A stretch of DNA of 64,000 bases, taken from assembly GCA_963666415.2 (NCBI GenBank), contig CAXXPD010000002.1:310001-374000 (forward strand), read 5' to 3'. The notes below the pieces were generated by a model. That model did no database searches, had not been told where the DNA came from, and worked only from the letters and a program-made list of their open reading frames with translations. Numbering within the stretch: position 1 is the first letter of the stretch; every line of letters starts with the position of its first letter. A program made the translations under genes and the position numbers. Positions 38,441 to 48,770 of the stretch are shown in pieces. Source of the DNA: Bin87 sp963666415 (GTDB taxonomy: Bacteria > Chloroflexota > Dehalococcoidia > Lucifugimonadales > UBA3495).

Positions 38441-39668
38441 AGGGCAATCGCGTTATAGATTGGTAGACTTGGCCAGGCATGCGAGTCCAGTGATATGAAG
38501 GGGAGAGGGGAGGAGTGATGAGAGAGGGGAAGGGCGCGTCCATTATGGATTATTTCGGGACGTTGGAGGACCCCAGGATCGACCGGTGCAAGCGGCACCA
38601 GCTGCTGGACATCATTGCCATTGCCATCTGCGCCGTCATCTGCGGCGCCGACTCCTGGGTCTACATCGAATTGTTCGGCAAGAGCAAGCTGGAATGGTTC
38701 CAGACCTTCCTGGAACTGCCCCACGGCATCCCGTCCCACGACACCTTCGGCGACGTCTTCTCCCGGCTGGACCCGGAGCAGTTCCAGCAGTGCTTCATGG
38801 CCTGGACCCAGGCGGTGTCCGACCTGATCCCCGGGGAAGTGGTGGCCATCGACGGCAAGACGGTACGGCGTTCCCACGACCGCAATGTGGGCAAGCGGGC
38901 CATCCACCTGGTCAGCGCCTGGGCCTCGGCCAACACGCTGACCCTGGGGCAGGTGAAGACCGCGGAGAAGTCCAACGAAATCACCGCGATCCCCCCGTTG
39001 TTGCCAATGCTGGAACTGAAGGGGTGCATCGTCACCATCGACGCCATGGGCTGCCAGCAGGAGATCGCCCAGGGGATTCTGGACCGGGGAGCCGGCTACG
39101 TGCTGGCGCTGAAGGAGAACCAAGGTCAACTGTATGAAGACGTGCGGGACCGGTTCGAGGGAGCGGAGGAGTTCGGCTTCGGGGGAGTGCCCCATGACTA
39201 CGCCACCACCCTGAACAAAGACCACGGAAGGATAGAACGTCGGGAGTGCTGGACAATCAGCGACCCATCTTGCCTGGAGTACCTGAGCACCGGGCAGGAC
39301 TGGCCCGGCCTGCGCTCGGTGGTCAAGGCGGTGGGCCGCCGGGAGACGCCGGCAGGGACCACGGTGCAGCCCCGGTACTACATCAGCAGCCTGGATGCCC
39401 CGGCGGAGCGACTGCTGAAGGTGGTGCGCACTCACTGGAGCATCGAGAACTGCTTGCACTGGAGCCTGGACGTGACTTTCGGGGAAGACCATTGCCGGAT
39501 CCGCAAGGACCACGCTCCGCAGAACATGGCCACGCTGCGGCAGGTTTCGCACAATCTGCTCAAGAACGAAACGAGCCTGAAGGTGGGCATCCAGGGGAAA
39601 CGCCTCCAGGCCGGCTGGAAGGAGGACTACCTGCTAAAAGTCCTACGCAGCTAAAACGCGATTGCCCT
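38441..39668 (+). mobile_element. ISAs1-type element, copy 1
   Basis: The ends AGGGCAATCGCGTTATAG and TAAAACGCGATTGCCCT are inverted repeats. There is no matching target duplication (left flank AAAGCC, right flank GTTTCA), which implies a deletion or recombination after insertion. Confidence 0.88.
38515..39654 (+). CDS. ISAs1 family transposase (H-repeat-like)
   Basis: Intact 379-residue transposase with DDE candidates in VVAIDGKTVRRS, IVTIDAMGCQ and HWSIENCLHWSLDVTFGED. It is almost identical to the copy at 60271-61410. A start at 38515 follows GGGAGGAGTG. Confidence 0.94.
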   Translation: MMREGKGASIMDYFGTLEDPRIDRCKRHQLLDIIAIAICAVICGADSWVYIELFGKSKLEWFQTFLELPHGIPSHDTFGDVFSRLDPEQFQQCFMAWTQAVSDLIPGEVVAIDGKTVRRSHDRNVGKRAIHLVSAWASANTLTLGQVKTAEKSNEITAIPPLLPMLELKGCIVTIDAMGCQQEIAQGILDRGAGYVLALKENQGQLYEDVRDRFEGAEEFGFGGVPHDYATTLNKDHGRIERRECWTISDPSCLEYLSTGQDWPGLRSVVKAVGRRETPAGTTVQPRYYISSLDAPAERLLKVVRTHWSIENCLHWSLDVTFGEDHCRIRKDHAPQNMATLRQVSHNLLKNETSLKVGIQGKRLQAGWKEDYLLKVLRS

Positions 39669-40126
39669 GTTTCACGCCGCCCGTGCTAAAGGTTCCAGCA
39701 CGGCCTGCGTCGTCGCTCGAATGGTAGGAATGTGTATCCGCATCTGACGCATGTCTCTACAGTCGCCAGCCAGGAATCGGGCCAGCATGTTGGCGGAGTA
39801 CGCCAGCATGGACAGCGCGGCATGGAGCCGCACCTTCCAGCGTGTAGACTCCGTTCTTGTCCGTGTCCCGCATCAGGATGACCGACAGGATGCGCCACAG
39901 GTCCAGTACTGGTAGTTGTTGGCGACGTCGTAACCTCGGTCGTCAATGGCGTGGCGAACCCGGAGTTGGGAATGAGTGTCCGCGAGTCGGTCAAACAGTC
40001 GCACTGGCCGCCACCGACCAACGGGGCGGCCGGTTCTTGTCGGGAACCCGCCAGGATCCAACACTGTCGCCAAGACAAGTGGCTGAAACCGGGGCACAGT
40101 GTCAAGGGTGGCAGACCGACCGGCAA
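39669..40126 (-). pseudogene. Decayed coding remnant, possibly transposase
   Basis: No frame is intact. On the minus strand, short stretches such as RHAIDDRGYDVANNYQYWTCGA and the terminal MRIHIPTIR-like region lie in different frames, giving the impression of a frameshifted old gene. I cannot name the family. It starts directly at the ISAs1 right end. Confidence 0.35.
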
Positions 40127-40690
40127 CCGACTAGCGCCTTCCCAACACCAGCCCCAGCCGACTCCTAGCCATAGCGATCAACTGGTACTCGGTGGAAGGT
40201 AGGCAGGATCCAACCGAAACGTGACGCCCAACAGCTGACTACACGGCTAAATAATCAGGGCCGGACCCGACGCCGTCGCCACCAGCCTCTGCACCGAAAG
40301 GAGCACACGTTTTTCGCGTGGGAAACGACAGGCGATCCGAAACACCTAAAACGGCTATCCGATCGTCCCGAAAAATCGCGATAGAGGGCACAAATACGAA
40401 CTGTGACGGCGATAAGACGCATCAGACGACTCAGGAGTCATCCCAGGCGTCGAAACGGCCTGAGAGCGCGTGTTTGCAATTGCCCAACGACAGACGGGCG
40501 GCTCAGTATAGCCACCCGCTTTTTATTGTCGGACAACCGGTACAATCAAGCGAGCCCCCGACGCCAGAGCGACATAGAGTCACGCCACGCCTGTACCGAG
40601 GCATGCCTGCTGCACGAGTCGTGCCAGAGCGACCTACTGCGCGACAACGAGGCGATAGCAAACGCCGCCAAAGAACCGGCCATACCTTGA
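40127..40690. other. Accessory region without recognisable gene
   Basis: Two overlapping plus-strand ORFs (40318-40773 and 40403-40690) are present. The second ends with RHACTEACLLHESCQSDLLR, a Cys/His-rich stretch that could be part of a small zinc protein, but the intrinsic terminator inside it (about 40489) argues against one continuous gene. Composition resembles the 34.6-35.8 kb block. Confidence 0.35.
40489..40528 (+). terminator. Intrinsic terminator
   Basis: A stem GGGCGGCT / AGCCACCC with a six-base loop CAGTAT and one mismatch is followed by GCTTTTTATT. It is a typical Rho-independent terminator on the plus strand, so some transcript probably ends here although no intact gene is seen upstream. 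Confidence 0.65.
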
Positions 40691-40695
40691 GTGCC

Positions 40696-40874
40696 CTAGA
40701 GGTCTGGCCGGAAAGCCATTGGCCGGGTTTCGCACTACGCCAAGCAAACGTATTACAGTCGTATACGGCGTGATAGTGTATGCAATACGTTTCAAGACCC
40801 CATCATTACATCGGTAATCGACGCCAAGAAAATAACGGCTTGGGGAGAATCGGGGTTTCCGGCCAGATTTCTAG
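40696..40874 (-). repeat. 179-bp inverted-repeat (MITE-like) element, copy 2
   Basis: On the minus strand it matches 2162-2340 over the full 179 bp with about ten differences. Ends CTAGAGGTCTGGCCGG and CCGGCCAGATTTCTAG are retained. No duplication of flanking sequence is obvious beyond a GAATTC near one end of both copies. Confidence 0.8.
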
Positions 40875-40896
40875 GGCGTGTGGAGAATTCGAAAAC

Positions 40897-41012
40897 CAAG
40901 CCGTTGTTCTTGGGAAATCAGGAACCGCAAAAAAGCCTGTGCAATAGGGACGTTGGCCCGGTTTTGCGCTCGCTGGACTCCCGCTTTCCCGGGAATGACG
41001 GCATTAGTGAAC
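40897..41012. repeat. Intergenic repeat family 2, copy b
   Basis: Contains GGGACGTTGGCCCGGTTTTGC, CTCCCGCTTTCCCGGGAATGACGGCATT. It precedes the 3' end of the SDR gene exactly as copy a precedes the SDR fragment at 34162, so the two were duplicated together. Confidence 0.75.
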
Positions 41013-41017
41013 ACGCT

Positions 41018-41851
41018 CTAGTTCAGCCCAACCCGCCGCAGCGTGTACGCGTCCCCAGCCATAATCTCCGCAATCCTAAGCGGCAGGCCGCGAAAATCAT
41101 CGGTCGCCGCCGAGATCAGTCTTCCGGTCAGCTCCCCGCTTTCGCTTGAGGCCAACCACACCGCCAACTCGGCGCACTCGTCTATGGACGCGCCGCCGCC
41201 CGACGTTACCCGCAGCCCGAGCTGGTGAATGAAGTCCGCGCCCGCCTGGGCGGCTTGCTCGGTCATCTTGTCCCACATACTGGTATGAACCGAGCCAGGC
41301 CCGAGGGCGTTCACCGTGATTCCCTTGCCATCCAGTTCCTGGGCCAGCACTTCGGTAAGCCGTACCACCGCCGCTTTGCTGGAGCAATAGGCCGACATGT
41401 TGCTCCAAGCATTGGTCGCGCCCGCGCCCGACAGGTTGATGATCTTCCCCCCTGACCGCTCCAGCATTACAGGGATAACTGCTCGACAAACCAGGAAGGT
41501 GCCGGTGAGGTTAACGTTGATGGTGTTCACCCAATCGGCGATGTCGTTGCCCTGCAACGGGCCGATGGGACCGGAGTTTCCGGCGTTGTTGACGAGCACG
41601 TCAATACGCCCGAATCGCTCTACTACTCTATGAGCTAACCGTTCGGTGTCCTGCTGGCTGGTGACGTCGGTGCGGACGGCAATCACTTCAGCGCCTAGGT
41701 CCGACGCGGCGGTGACAGCCTCTTGCAGCTCAGATTCATTGCGGGCGGCCAGCGCCAGCTTGGCGCCTTCGCGGGCATACGCCAGGGCGATTGCCCGCCC
41801 AATGCCTCGTCCCGAGCCCGTAATGACTGCTACCTGACCATCCAATTTCAT
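41018..41851 (-). CDS. Short-chain dehydrogenase/reductase
   Basis: The 277-residue enzyme has the cofactor motif TGSGRGIGRAIALAY (TGxxxGIG), NNAG in VLVNNAGNSG, the catalytic Ser in INLSGAGATN and YCSSKAAV (Tyr-x3-Lys). Asp/Arg positions after the second strand (AARNE) suggest NADP or NAD use is open. It is in the same direction as the GMC oxidoreductase upstream (42048-43670), separated by a repeat; both could act in one catabolic path, which is inference. GGGAGG precedes ATG 41851. Confidence 0.93.
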   Translation of the reverse strand: MKLDGQVAVITGSGRGIGRAIALAYAREGAKLALAARNESELQEAVTAASDLGAEVIAVRTDVTSQQDTERLAHRVVERFGRIDVLVNNAGNSGPIGPLQGNDIADWVNTINVNLTGTFLVCRAVIPVMLERSGGKIINLSGAGATNAWSNMSAYCSSKAAVVRLTEVLAQELDGKGITVNALGPGSVHTSMWDKMTEQAAQAGADFIHQLGLRVTSGGGASIDECAELAVWLASSESGELTGRLISAATDDFRGLPLRIAEIMAGDAYTLRRVGLN

Positions 41852-41884
41852 GGCGTGACCTCCCTGAGAGTGCCAACCAGTGCG

Positions 41885-41998
41885 TGTTGACTATAGGAAA
41901 TTCAACCAGTCGTTCCTGCGCAAGCAGGAACCCAGAAAAGCCCCTGCGATAGGAACGTCGGCCCGGCTTTGCGCTGTTATCGCGAGAATGCCGTCGGG
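41885..41998. repeat. Intergenic repeat family 2, copy c
   Basis: Carries TTCCTGCGCAAGCAGGAACC (hairpin), CCCCTGCGATAGGAACGTCG and GGCCCGGCTTTGCGCT. It lies between the SDR and GMC genes. Confidence 0.75.
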
Positions 41999-42047
41999 CC
42001 ATCCGTGCCGACCTCGTGCCCTTCCCATCTCTGATACCCGTTATTGC

Positions 42048-43670
42048 TTACCGGCTGGCCTGGATAAAGGCTGCTACCCGTTCTGCCACCATTATCACCG
42101 CCGGGTTGATGGGCGCGCGTACCAGGTCGGGCATGATCGACGCATCAACGATGCGTAGCCCTTCCATGCCGCGCACTCGCCCATACTGATCGACTACGGC
42201 CAGAGGGTCTGCGGACGGTCCCATTTTGCAAGTGCAGGAAATGTGGGAGTAGGTGGTCGCTTCCCGCAGCAGCCAATGGTCCAACGCGTCGTCGCTCGCC
42301 AGGTCGTTGTCCTCGGGTTCAATGCGTTTCCCCAACAGAGGGACCAGTTCGTGTCGACCGGCCCGATCCAGGGCCAGACGAACGCCGGCCCTCAGCCGCG
42401 CTCTGTCAAAGGGTTCCTCCAGGTAATTGTAGTGCATGGCCGGCTGCACCCGGTAGTCGGACGAGGTTAGCGTCAGCGCCCCCCGGCTTTCTGGCAGCAA
42501 CAGGGCGACCATCATTTCAATGTGCCGTCTGACAGCGTCCTCCCCCTCAGCCCGTGCGACTTGAGCCTGAGGCGCCGGCGCGGTTCCCTTGACCCGGGGC
42601 GTGACCAGGGCGGAAAGGCTGATTCCCAGATCGTTTCTCAGATGGGAGCCGGGAGCAGTTAGCCGCAGCGCAGCGCCGCCGGCCCCCCGGTTGGAAGGAG
42701 TAACAAAACCGTGTCCGACTTCCCAGGTGACGTACACCTTCGGGTGGTCTTTCAGGTTTTGCCCCACGCCGGGGAGGTCCAGAACCACCGGAATGCCCAG
42801 GCTCTCCAATTGCCCGGCCGGGCCTACGCCCGAGAGCAGCAACAGGTGGGGCGATCCGACCGCACCGGCGCTGAGAATAAGCTGCTCAGCTTCAACGGTG
42901 AAGGTCTGTCCGCCGCTCTCCACCAGCAGACCAGTCGCACGCTTGCCTCGAAAAACAACCCGTCGGACCTGGCAATTGGGTCGCACCGTCAGGTTAAGTC
43001 GATGGCGGGCCTGGCTCAAGTAGCCCAGGGCGGTGCTGAACCGGACCCCGTTATGGTTGTTAGTCACGCCCGGCCCGACCCCGTTCGAGTCTGGATGGTT
43101 ATGGTCGTGGGCCTCCGCAAAGCCGCTGGCGCGGCAGGAGCTGAAGAAGGGTCTTTGGGCGGCGTCCCAAGCGTCCGGGTTGGAATGGTGAACGAAGATG
43201 AGCCCTTCGGAGCCGTGATAGTCGCCGTGCCGGTCAACGTCTGTCTCCGATTTGCGGAAGAAGGGGAGAACCTTTTCGTAACTCCACTCGTCGTCGCCCC
43301 GGGACGCCCAGGCGTCAAAATCTTCCGGAACGCCACGGTAAAATGCCGAGGAATTAATGGCGCTGGAGCCACCGGTAACCCTGCCTCGGGGCACCAACAT
43401 GGGCGGCGCCAGGTCGGTTGCAGTTGCCGTGAACTGCCAGTTGTGGCGACTGGTGGTCAAAGAGACCGGGTGGCCGCCGGCCGTTCGAGCCGCGGGCGGA
43501 ACCGGAGCGGCGCTGAATCCGTATTTTAGTTCGTCGGGCAGTAGATCAAAATCCGGATAGTCCGGCCCGGCTTCCAACAACAGCACCGAGCGCCCCGGAT
43601 CTTCCGACAGCCGGGCCGCCAGCACCGAACCGGCGGAGCCGGCCCCCACAATTGCCACATCATATTTCAT
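42048..43670 (-). CDS. GMC family FAD-dependent oxidoreductase
   Basis: Complete 540-residue enzyme: FAD motif VAIVGAGSAGSVLAARLSE, VPRGRVTGGSSAINSS, the second GMC signature GAVGSPHLLLLSGVGP, catalytic His in TTYSHISCTCKMG and the C-terminal NPAVIMVAERVA region with the partner Asn. It oxidises an alcohol group, the natural substrate being unknown. It is a paralogue of the partial gene at 1-837. Confidence 0.94.
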   Translation of the reverse strand: MKYDVAIVGAGSAGSVLAARLSEDPGRSVLLLEAGPDYPDFDLLPDELKYGFSAAPVPPAARTAGGHPVSLTTSRHNWQFTATATDLAPPMLVPRGRVTGGSSAINSSAFYRGVPEDFDAWASRGDDEWSYEKVLPFFRKSETDVDRHGDYHGSEGLIFVHHSNPDAWDAAQRPFFSSCRASGFAEAHDHNHPDSNGVGPGVTNNHNGVRFSTALGYLSQARHRLNLTVRPNCQVRRVVFRGKRATGLLVESGGQTFTVEAEQLILSAGAVGSPHLLLLSGVGPAGQLESLGIPVVLDLPGVGQNLKDHPKVYVTWEVGHGFVTPSNRGAGGAALRLTAPGSHLRNDLGISLSALVTPRVKGTAPAPQAQVARAEGEDAVRRHIEMMVALLLPESRGALTLTSSDYRVQPAMHYNYLEEPFDRARLRAGVRLALDRAGRHELVPLLGKRIEPEDNDLASDDALDHWLLREATTYSHISCTCKMGPSADPLAVVDQYGRVRGMEGLRIVDASIMPDLVRAPINPAVIMVAERVAAFIQASR

Positions 43671-43792
43671 GGTATTTGTCCCCAGGTTGAACTCACTAGG
43701 ATTAACTCACTGGGTTGAACATTAGAGGGGCAGCCATGAATATAGATACCATACCAACCGGGTGGCCTCAGGTTCAAATGCCGGCGAGGTAT

Positions 43793-44721
43793 GTAACAGT
43801 TCAGACTTGGAGAGGTGAATTGGCCGAAGGTTGGTCGGGAATCGCTGGAGCTGGGGGAGGTGGTTATGTCATATATCTGGGATGGATGCGGAAATCGACC
43901 TCAGCACTGTGGACCGGGATGTGCTGATTGCCATCATTGAGAGGCAACAGGCCATCATCGAGAGCCTGGAGAAACGGATCGCCCAGTTGGAAGGGCGGGA
44001 CAAATTGGGCGGCACCCGCAGGATGCCCGGTCTGAAGCCCAAAGCCGAGCAGCAGCCGGCCCCAGCCCAAGAAACCACGCAAGCCTCGGCCCCACGGCTT
44101 TGCTCGCACCCGCATGACGCCCACCCAGCGGGTGGAACACGTGGTGGAACAGTGTCCCGACTGCGGAACCCAGCTGTCCGGTGGCTGGACCCAGCGCACT
44201 CGGGAAGTGATTGACCTGCCCCGGGTTCCGGTGCAGGTAACCGAGCACGCTTATATCGCCCGCACCTGCCCACAGTGCCAACGCTGTTGTACGCCCACCG
44301 CGCAACTGGAGAACATGGTGATGGGAAGCAACGTCTGGGGGTCAACCTGATCAGCCTGATTGCCGCCCTGCGGGAGGAGGCCAGGCTGCCTTTCCGCACC
44401 ATCCAGTGGTACCTGGACACCGTGCATGGGTTGCGCCTCAGCCTGGGAGCCATCGTGGACGCCACGCAAAGGGTGGCTCGCAAGGCCCAAGCTGAACTGA
44501 CGGGCATTCTGGAACGCATCCGAGGCAGTCCGGTGGTCCATGCCGATGAGACCGGCTGGCGTGAGGACGGACACAACGGCTACGTGTGGACCTTCAGCAC
44601 CCCCACCGAGCGCTACTTCCTGCGTCGGGGCCGCGGCAAGGCCGTGGTGGATGAGGTCCTGGGCGATCAGTTCGCTGGCGTGCTGGTCAGCGACTTCTAC
44701 GCCGCCTATCACCATTACGAC
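43793..44721 (+). mobile_element. IS66-type element, copy 4 (3' truncated)
   Basis: The left end GTAACAGTTCAGACTTGG is intact. The element stops within the transposase gene at the IS256 end (44722), and no right end is found beyond 55118. Confidence 0.9.
43883..44721 (+). pseudogene. IS66-type transposase, truncated and frameshifted
   Basis: Starting MDAEIDLSTVDRDVL at 43883, the reading frame breaks near 44090 and again near 44320. The three segments align in order with the intact IS66 proteins up to VSDFYAAYHHYDG, where IS256 sequence begins. The final Glu region is missing. Confidence 0.88.
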
Positions 44722-46404
44722 GGTAGTGTCCCGTCAAGTAGTGTAAAAGCGCGTCATCCCTTTTGATGTTGATCAGGCCGCTGCGTCCAGCATATTGGGC
44801 TTCAGCAGTGCCTCGTTGCCGGCGGCGTTGGGGATGGTGAGGTAGCGGCGGGCTTCGGCCCATTCGTCGTGTTGCTCGGCCAGCACCGCGCCCACCAGAC
44901 GCCGCGCCGATAGCCGGTTGGGGAAAATGCCCACCACGTCAGTCCGGCGCCTTATCTCCCGGTTCAGCCGTTCCTGCGGGTTGTTGGACCACAGCTTCTG
45001 CCAGTGGGCCACTGGGAAGGCCGTGAAGGCCAGGATGTCCGGCGCGGCATCCGCCAGCAGCTCGGCCACCTGGGCAAAGGGCTCCCGGAGTTGTTCCACC
45101 ACTCGGTCCAATTGGCCGTGGACCTCGGCGGGAGACAGTTGCTGGTAGATGGTGCGGACCATGGTGGCCACGCCAGGTTGGGCACGCTTGGGCACTCGGG
45201 TGAGCAGGTGGTGTCCCGCGTCAACTATATTTGCCGGTCCTGTTGCCTGGGCTTTACGCTTTTTAAGCCGCGTAGGCAAGCGAATCTATGAGTCGGTGGT
45301 ACAGAGCGGACGGGACTTTCCGTATATCAGGGTCAGCGGCTCGACTTTGTACAAAAGCTAGATAAATTATAAGAACAGGGTAAGCTCGACCAAATCACCA
45401 CAAGAAGTCGAGTATGCCTACCCTGCCCGCAGTCATAGTAACCCTGCTGCTGCCCTTTGAGCACCTGTTTGACCCCAGGACCTGGCGCAAAGCCCAACTC
45501 CTGGCCATGGGAGCGATCCTGTCTCCCGGCAAACGCACCGTGTCCTCCGCCCTCAACATCCTGGGGATTGGGCAGCACGGCGACTTCGCCATCTATCACC
45601 ACGTGCTCAACCGTGCCCGATGGTCGCCGCTGCAACTGAGCCGGGTGCTGTTGCTGCTGGTGGCCGGGCGCCTTGGTTCATCCACCGAGCCGTTGGTGTT
45701 CGGCATTGACGAGACGGTGGAACGACGCTGGGGCCGGAAGATTGCGGCCAAGGGGCGGTATCGGGATCCGGTGCGGTCCAAGGACGACCAGGTGGTGATG
45801 ACCCCCGGATTGCAATGGGTGAGCCTGATGTTGCTGACGCGTATCGGATGGGCGGGTCGACACTGGGCGCTACCGTTTTTGACCGCGCTGGTGGTGTCGG
45901 CCCGCTACGACCGGCGCAAAGGTCGCCGGCACAAGACGGTCACCGACTACGCCCAGCAGATGCTGGTCTGCCTGCGCCGGTGGCTGCCGGACCGGGACCT
46001 GGTGGTGGTGGCCGATGGCGGCTACGCCAAGCGCGAGTTCCTGCGGCATTGCCAGAGTATGTCAAAGCCGATTGTCGTCGTCACCAAACTGCGCAAGGAC
46101 GCGTCCCGGTACCAGCCCGCGCCACCGCGGCGGCCCGGCCAGATCGGGCGACCCCGGGTGGTCGGCGCGCGATTGCCCAGTCCCACGGCGGTGCTGGACG
46201 ATCCCGCTACACAATGGATTCCCTACCGCGCCACCGGTTCCGACGGCAGTACCGCCAGGGTCGAGCTCGCTTCGGGCGTAGCGCTGTGGTACCACGGCGG
46301 GCCGCCGCGCCTTCCCATACGTTGGGTGTCAATTTTCATGGTCATTAGGCCGGCGATTTTCACGGACATCCAGCCACCCTGGGAGCGCGGTGAATTGACT
46401 ATTA

Positions 46405-47205
46405 TCAGGTTGTAGTTTGCGGGTCAATCACCCCCTTTGCGGCCAGTAGAGCGCGGTGTGGCGAGAGTCGTTCCCGGTAGCTGGCGCCTTCGATGACGAT
46501 CTGGTAGCTGGCGTTGGCCAGGCGATCCAGCGCGCTGTTGCCCAGGATGGGGTCATCGAAGAGACCCAGCCATTCGTCCACGGCCCGGTTGCTGGTGATG
46601 ATGAAGCTGGACGCCCGATGCCGATTGAGGATGAGTTCGTAGAGGTCGGCGGACTGCTGGGCGGTCAGGCCATGGAGACCCAGGTCATCGAGGATGAGCA
46701 GGTCGGGCGTGAGGAAAGACCGGAAGGTACGGTCCACCGAGTTGTCCACTCTGGCCTGGGTCAGGGCCTTGAAGAAGTCGTCGGCGTGGCTGAAGCGCAC
46801 GGAGTATCCGGCGCGGACGGCGGCGTAGCCCAGGGCCTGGGCGAAGAAGCTCTTGCCGACACCGGCGGGGCCCACCAGCAGGACGTGTTCGTGCCGGTCG
46901 AGAAACTCCAGGGAGAATACAGCGTCCAGCAGGCGGCGGTCCAGGGTAATTGACGCCGACCAGTCGAAGTCCTCCAGGCGGCAGGTCTCCTCGAAGCCGG
47001 CATTGTGCAGCCGGAGTTCGGTGCGGCGGTGGGCGCGGCGATTGACCTCGTCGCTGAGGATGATTTCCAGGAATGAGGCGTAATCCAGCTGCTCCCTACG
47101 GGCCAGGGCGATGCGTTCCGGCAGGGTGCTGGCCAAAGCGCCCAGCTTGAGGCTCTTGAGCAGCGGGGTGAGTTCGGTGGTTCGGGTCATGGGTAATCTC
47201 CTCAT
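46405..47205 (-). CDS. istB: IS21 helper ATPase IstB
   Basis: The 266-residue AAA+ ATPase has Walker A LVGPAGVGKSF and Walker B LLILDDLGLH, plus the IstB C-terminal SNRAVDEWLGLFDDP. It assists IstA in target capture. Its start overlaps the end of istA by 4 bp, giving coupled translation. Confidence 0.95.
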   Translation of the reverse strand: MRRLPMTRTTELTPLLKSLKLGALASTLPERIALARREQLDYASFLEIILSDEVNRRAHRRTELRLHNAGFEETCRLEDFDWSASITLDRRLLDAVFSLEFLDRHEHVLLVGPAGVGKSFFAQALGYAAVRAGYSVRFSHADDFFKALTQARVDNSVDRTFRSFLTPDLLILDDLGLHGLTAQQSADLYELILNRHRASSFIITSNRAVDEWLGLFDDPILGNSALDRLANASYQIVIEGASYRERLSPHRALLAAKGVIDPQTTT

Positions 47206-48770
47206 GCTGACTGACGGCGGTATGCGGTGTAAGCGAAGACGCTACCGGGACGGGCGAAGCGGCCCGGCGGCATGGGCAAGGGCAGCTGGGGCATGGCCTC
47301 CTGTTCCAGGGCCTGCACCAGGATGCGTTCCAATCGGCGCACGTCGATGAGATCCACGGCCAGGGCCCGACGACAGGCGGCGTCCAGACGCTGCGCCGTG
47401 TAACGCTCGCCCAGACGCAGCAGCTTGTGTCCCTGCCGGATCTTGGCCCAGGGCAGGGGGCCGTCGAAGAGACGCTCAGCGTATTCGCCCACCGCCGGTC
47501 CCAGTGTCGCCGCGCTGCGCTGGATGCGATCCGGCGCTCTGGTGGTGTAGGCGGAAAGCTCGGCGGGGTAATCGTCGGGATCGGTGGAGCGTCCGCCCTG
47601 GGGCTGGCGGAGGTGGGTCTTGATCAGCTGGCCCCGGTGATAGATGTGCACCAGCTTGCTGCCCAGCCGGATTTCCACCTGCTGACGCGGCGGGCACCGG
47701 TCCGATGGCACCGAATACAGGGCCTGCTGACACTGGATGTGATGGTCGGGATGGACCTTGGCATTGCGCCAGTCGGCGATTTCGTAGGGCTCACCGTCCC
47801 AGGGCAGCAGGGTGTGGCGCTCCTCATCCTGGAAAACCACCAGGGGCTTCCGGCGAGTGGTGCCATGGATGCGCATTCCGGCCACCTCCAGACACCAGCG
47901 CTGGGTTTCGGCCCTCAGGTGGGGCAGACCGTGGAAATCGCCGCCCTTGAAGAAGCGCTCCCTGACGTACTGCACGCCACGCTCCACCTTGGGCTTGTCC
48001 TTGGGTTTCCGCACCCGCGCCGCATCGGCGATGAAACCCCGGCACTGCGAGTATTCCAGGAAGCCTCTGGTGAAGCGCGGATGCAGCGGGTCTGGTCCCG
48101 CCACCGCTGGCGGGCAATTGTCGATGACCAGATAGCGGGGCACCCCGCCGAAGCAGACCCACGCCGCTTCCAGTCCGGCGATGATGTCCTCCAGCGTCTG
48201 CCCATGGGTCGGCCAGACGAAGCTGTGCCGCGAGTAAGCCAGCACGATGATCAGCCCCCACACCGCCCGCCGGCGGCCTGTCGCTGGGTCCACAATCATG
48301 CCCAACCGGCCGAAGTCCATCTCCGCCACCTCCCCGGGCGCGGTGTCCTCCATGCGCACCGTGGTCTGGCTGCGCCGCCGCCAGTTCCGCTTCAGAACGA
48401 AGCGGCGCAACGACGGATACGATACCGGACACCCCCGCGCTGCCAGCAACTCCCGGATGCGGGTCAGCTGCAGCCGGTCGCCGGTGAGCCACTGGTAAAT
48501 CTGGTCCGCCCACGGCTCCAGCAGGTCCTGCCCGGGCGTCACCGCCTGCCGCGGCCCCGGCTGCCCAATCGTCGCCAGCCGGCTCAGCTGCTCCGCGGTG
48601 GCAACCAGCCCATCCCGAACGATGCCCTCCTCTTGGGCTGCCGCCACGTACTTGGCGATGGTATCTCTCGACAAGCCGGTGCCCAACGCAATCTTGCGTT
48701 GGCTATCCCCCGCCTGCCAACGGCGAATGATCTCTGGTATTTCCATTCTGGAAACCTCCCGGTATGCCAT
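47202..48770 (-). CDS. istA: IS21 transposase IstA
   Basis: The 522-residue protein has an N-terminal helix-turn-helix (MEIPEIIRRWQAGDSQRKIALGTGLSRDTIAKYV) and an integrase core with AEMDFGRLG, YLVIDNCPPAV and KPKVERGVQYVRERFF as DDE residues. It is complete and paired with IstB between intact ends, so the element is potentially active. Confidence 0.95.
   Translation of the reverse strand: MAYREVSRMEIPEIIRRWQAGDSQRKIALGTGLSRDTIAKYVAAAQEEGIVRDGLVATAEQLSRLATIGQPGPRQAVTPGQDLLEPWADQIYQWLTGDRLQLTRIRELLAARGCPVSYPSLRRFVLKRNWRRRSQTTVRMEDTAPGEVAEMDFGRLGMIVDPATGRRRAVWGLIIVLAYSRHSFVWPTHGQTLEDIIAGLEAAWVCFGGVPRYLVIDNCPPAVAGPDPLHPRFTRGFLEYSQCRGFIADAARVRKPKDKPKVERGVQYVRERFFKGGDFHGLPHLRAETQRWCLEVAGMRIHGTTRRKPLVVFQDEERHTLLPWDGEPYEIADWRNAKVHPDHHIQCQQALYSVPSDRCPPRQQVEIRLGSKLVHIYHRGQLIKTHLRQPQGGRSTDPDDYPAELSAYTTRAPDRIQRSAATLGPAVGEYAERLFDGPLPWAKIRQGHKLLRLGERYTAQRLDAACRRALAVDLIDVRRLERILVQALEQEAMPQLPLPMPPGRFARPGSVFAYTAYRRQSA

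Noticed and set aside
40318..40773. 151-codon plus-strand frame as a gene
   Set aside because: It runs through an intrinsic terminator and into the 179-bp element, and has no protein-like pattern or ribosome-binding site.
43715..43927. 70-codon frame upstream of IS66 copy 4
   Set aside because: It crosses the IS66 left end and overlaps the transposase start in another frame; no similarity or plausible domain is seen.
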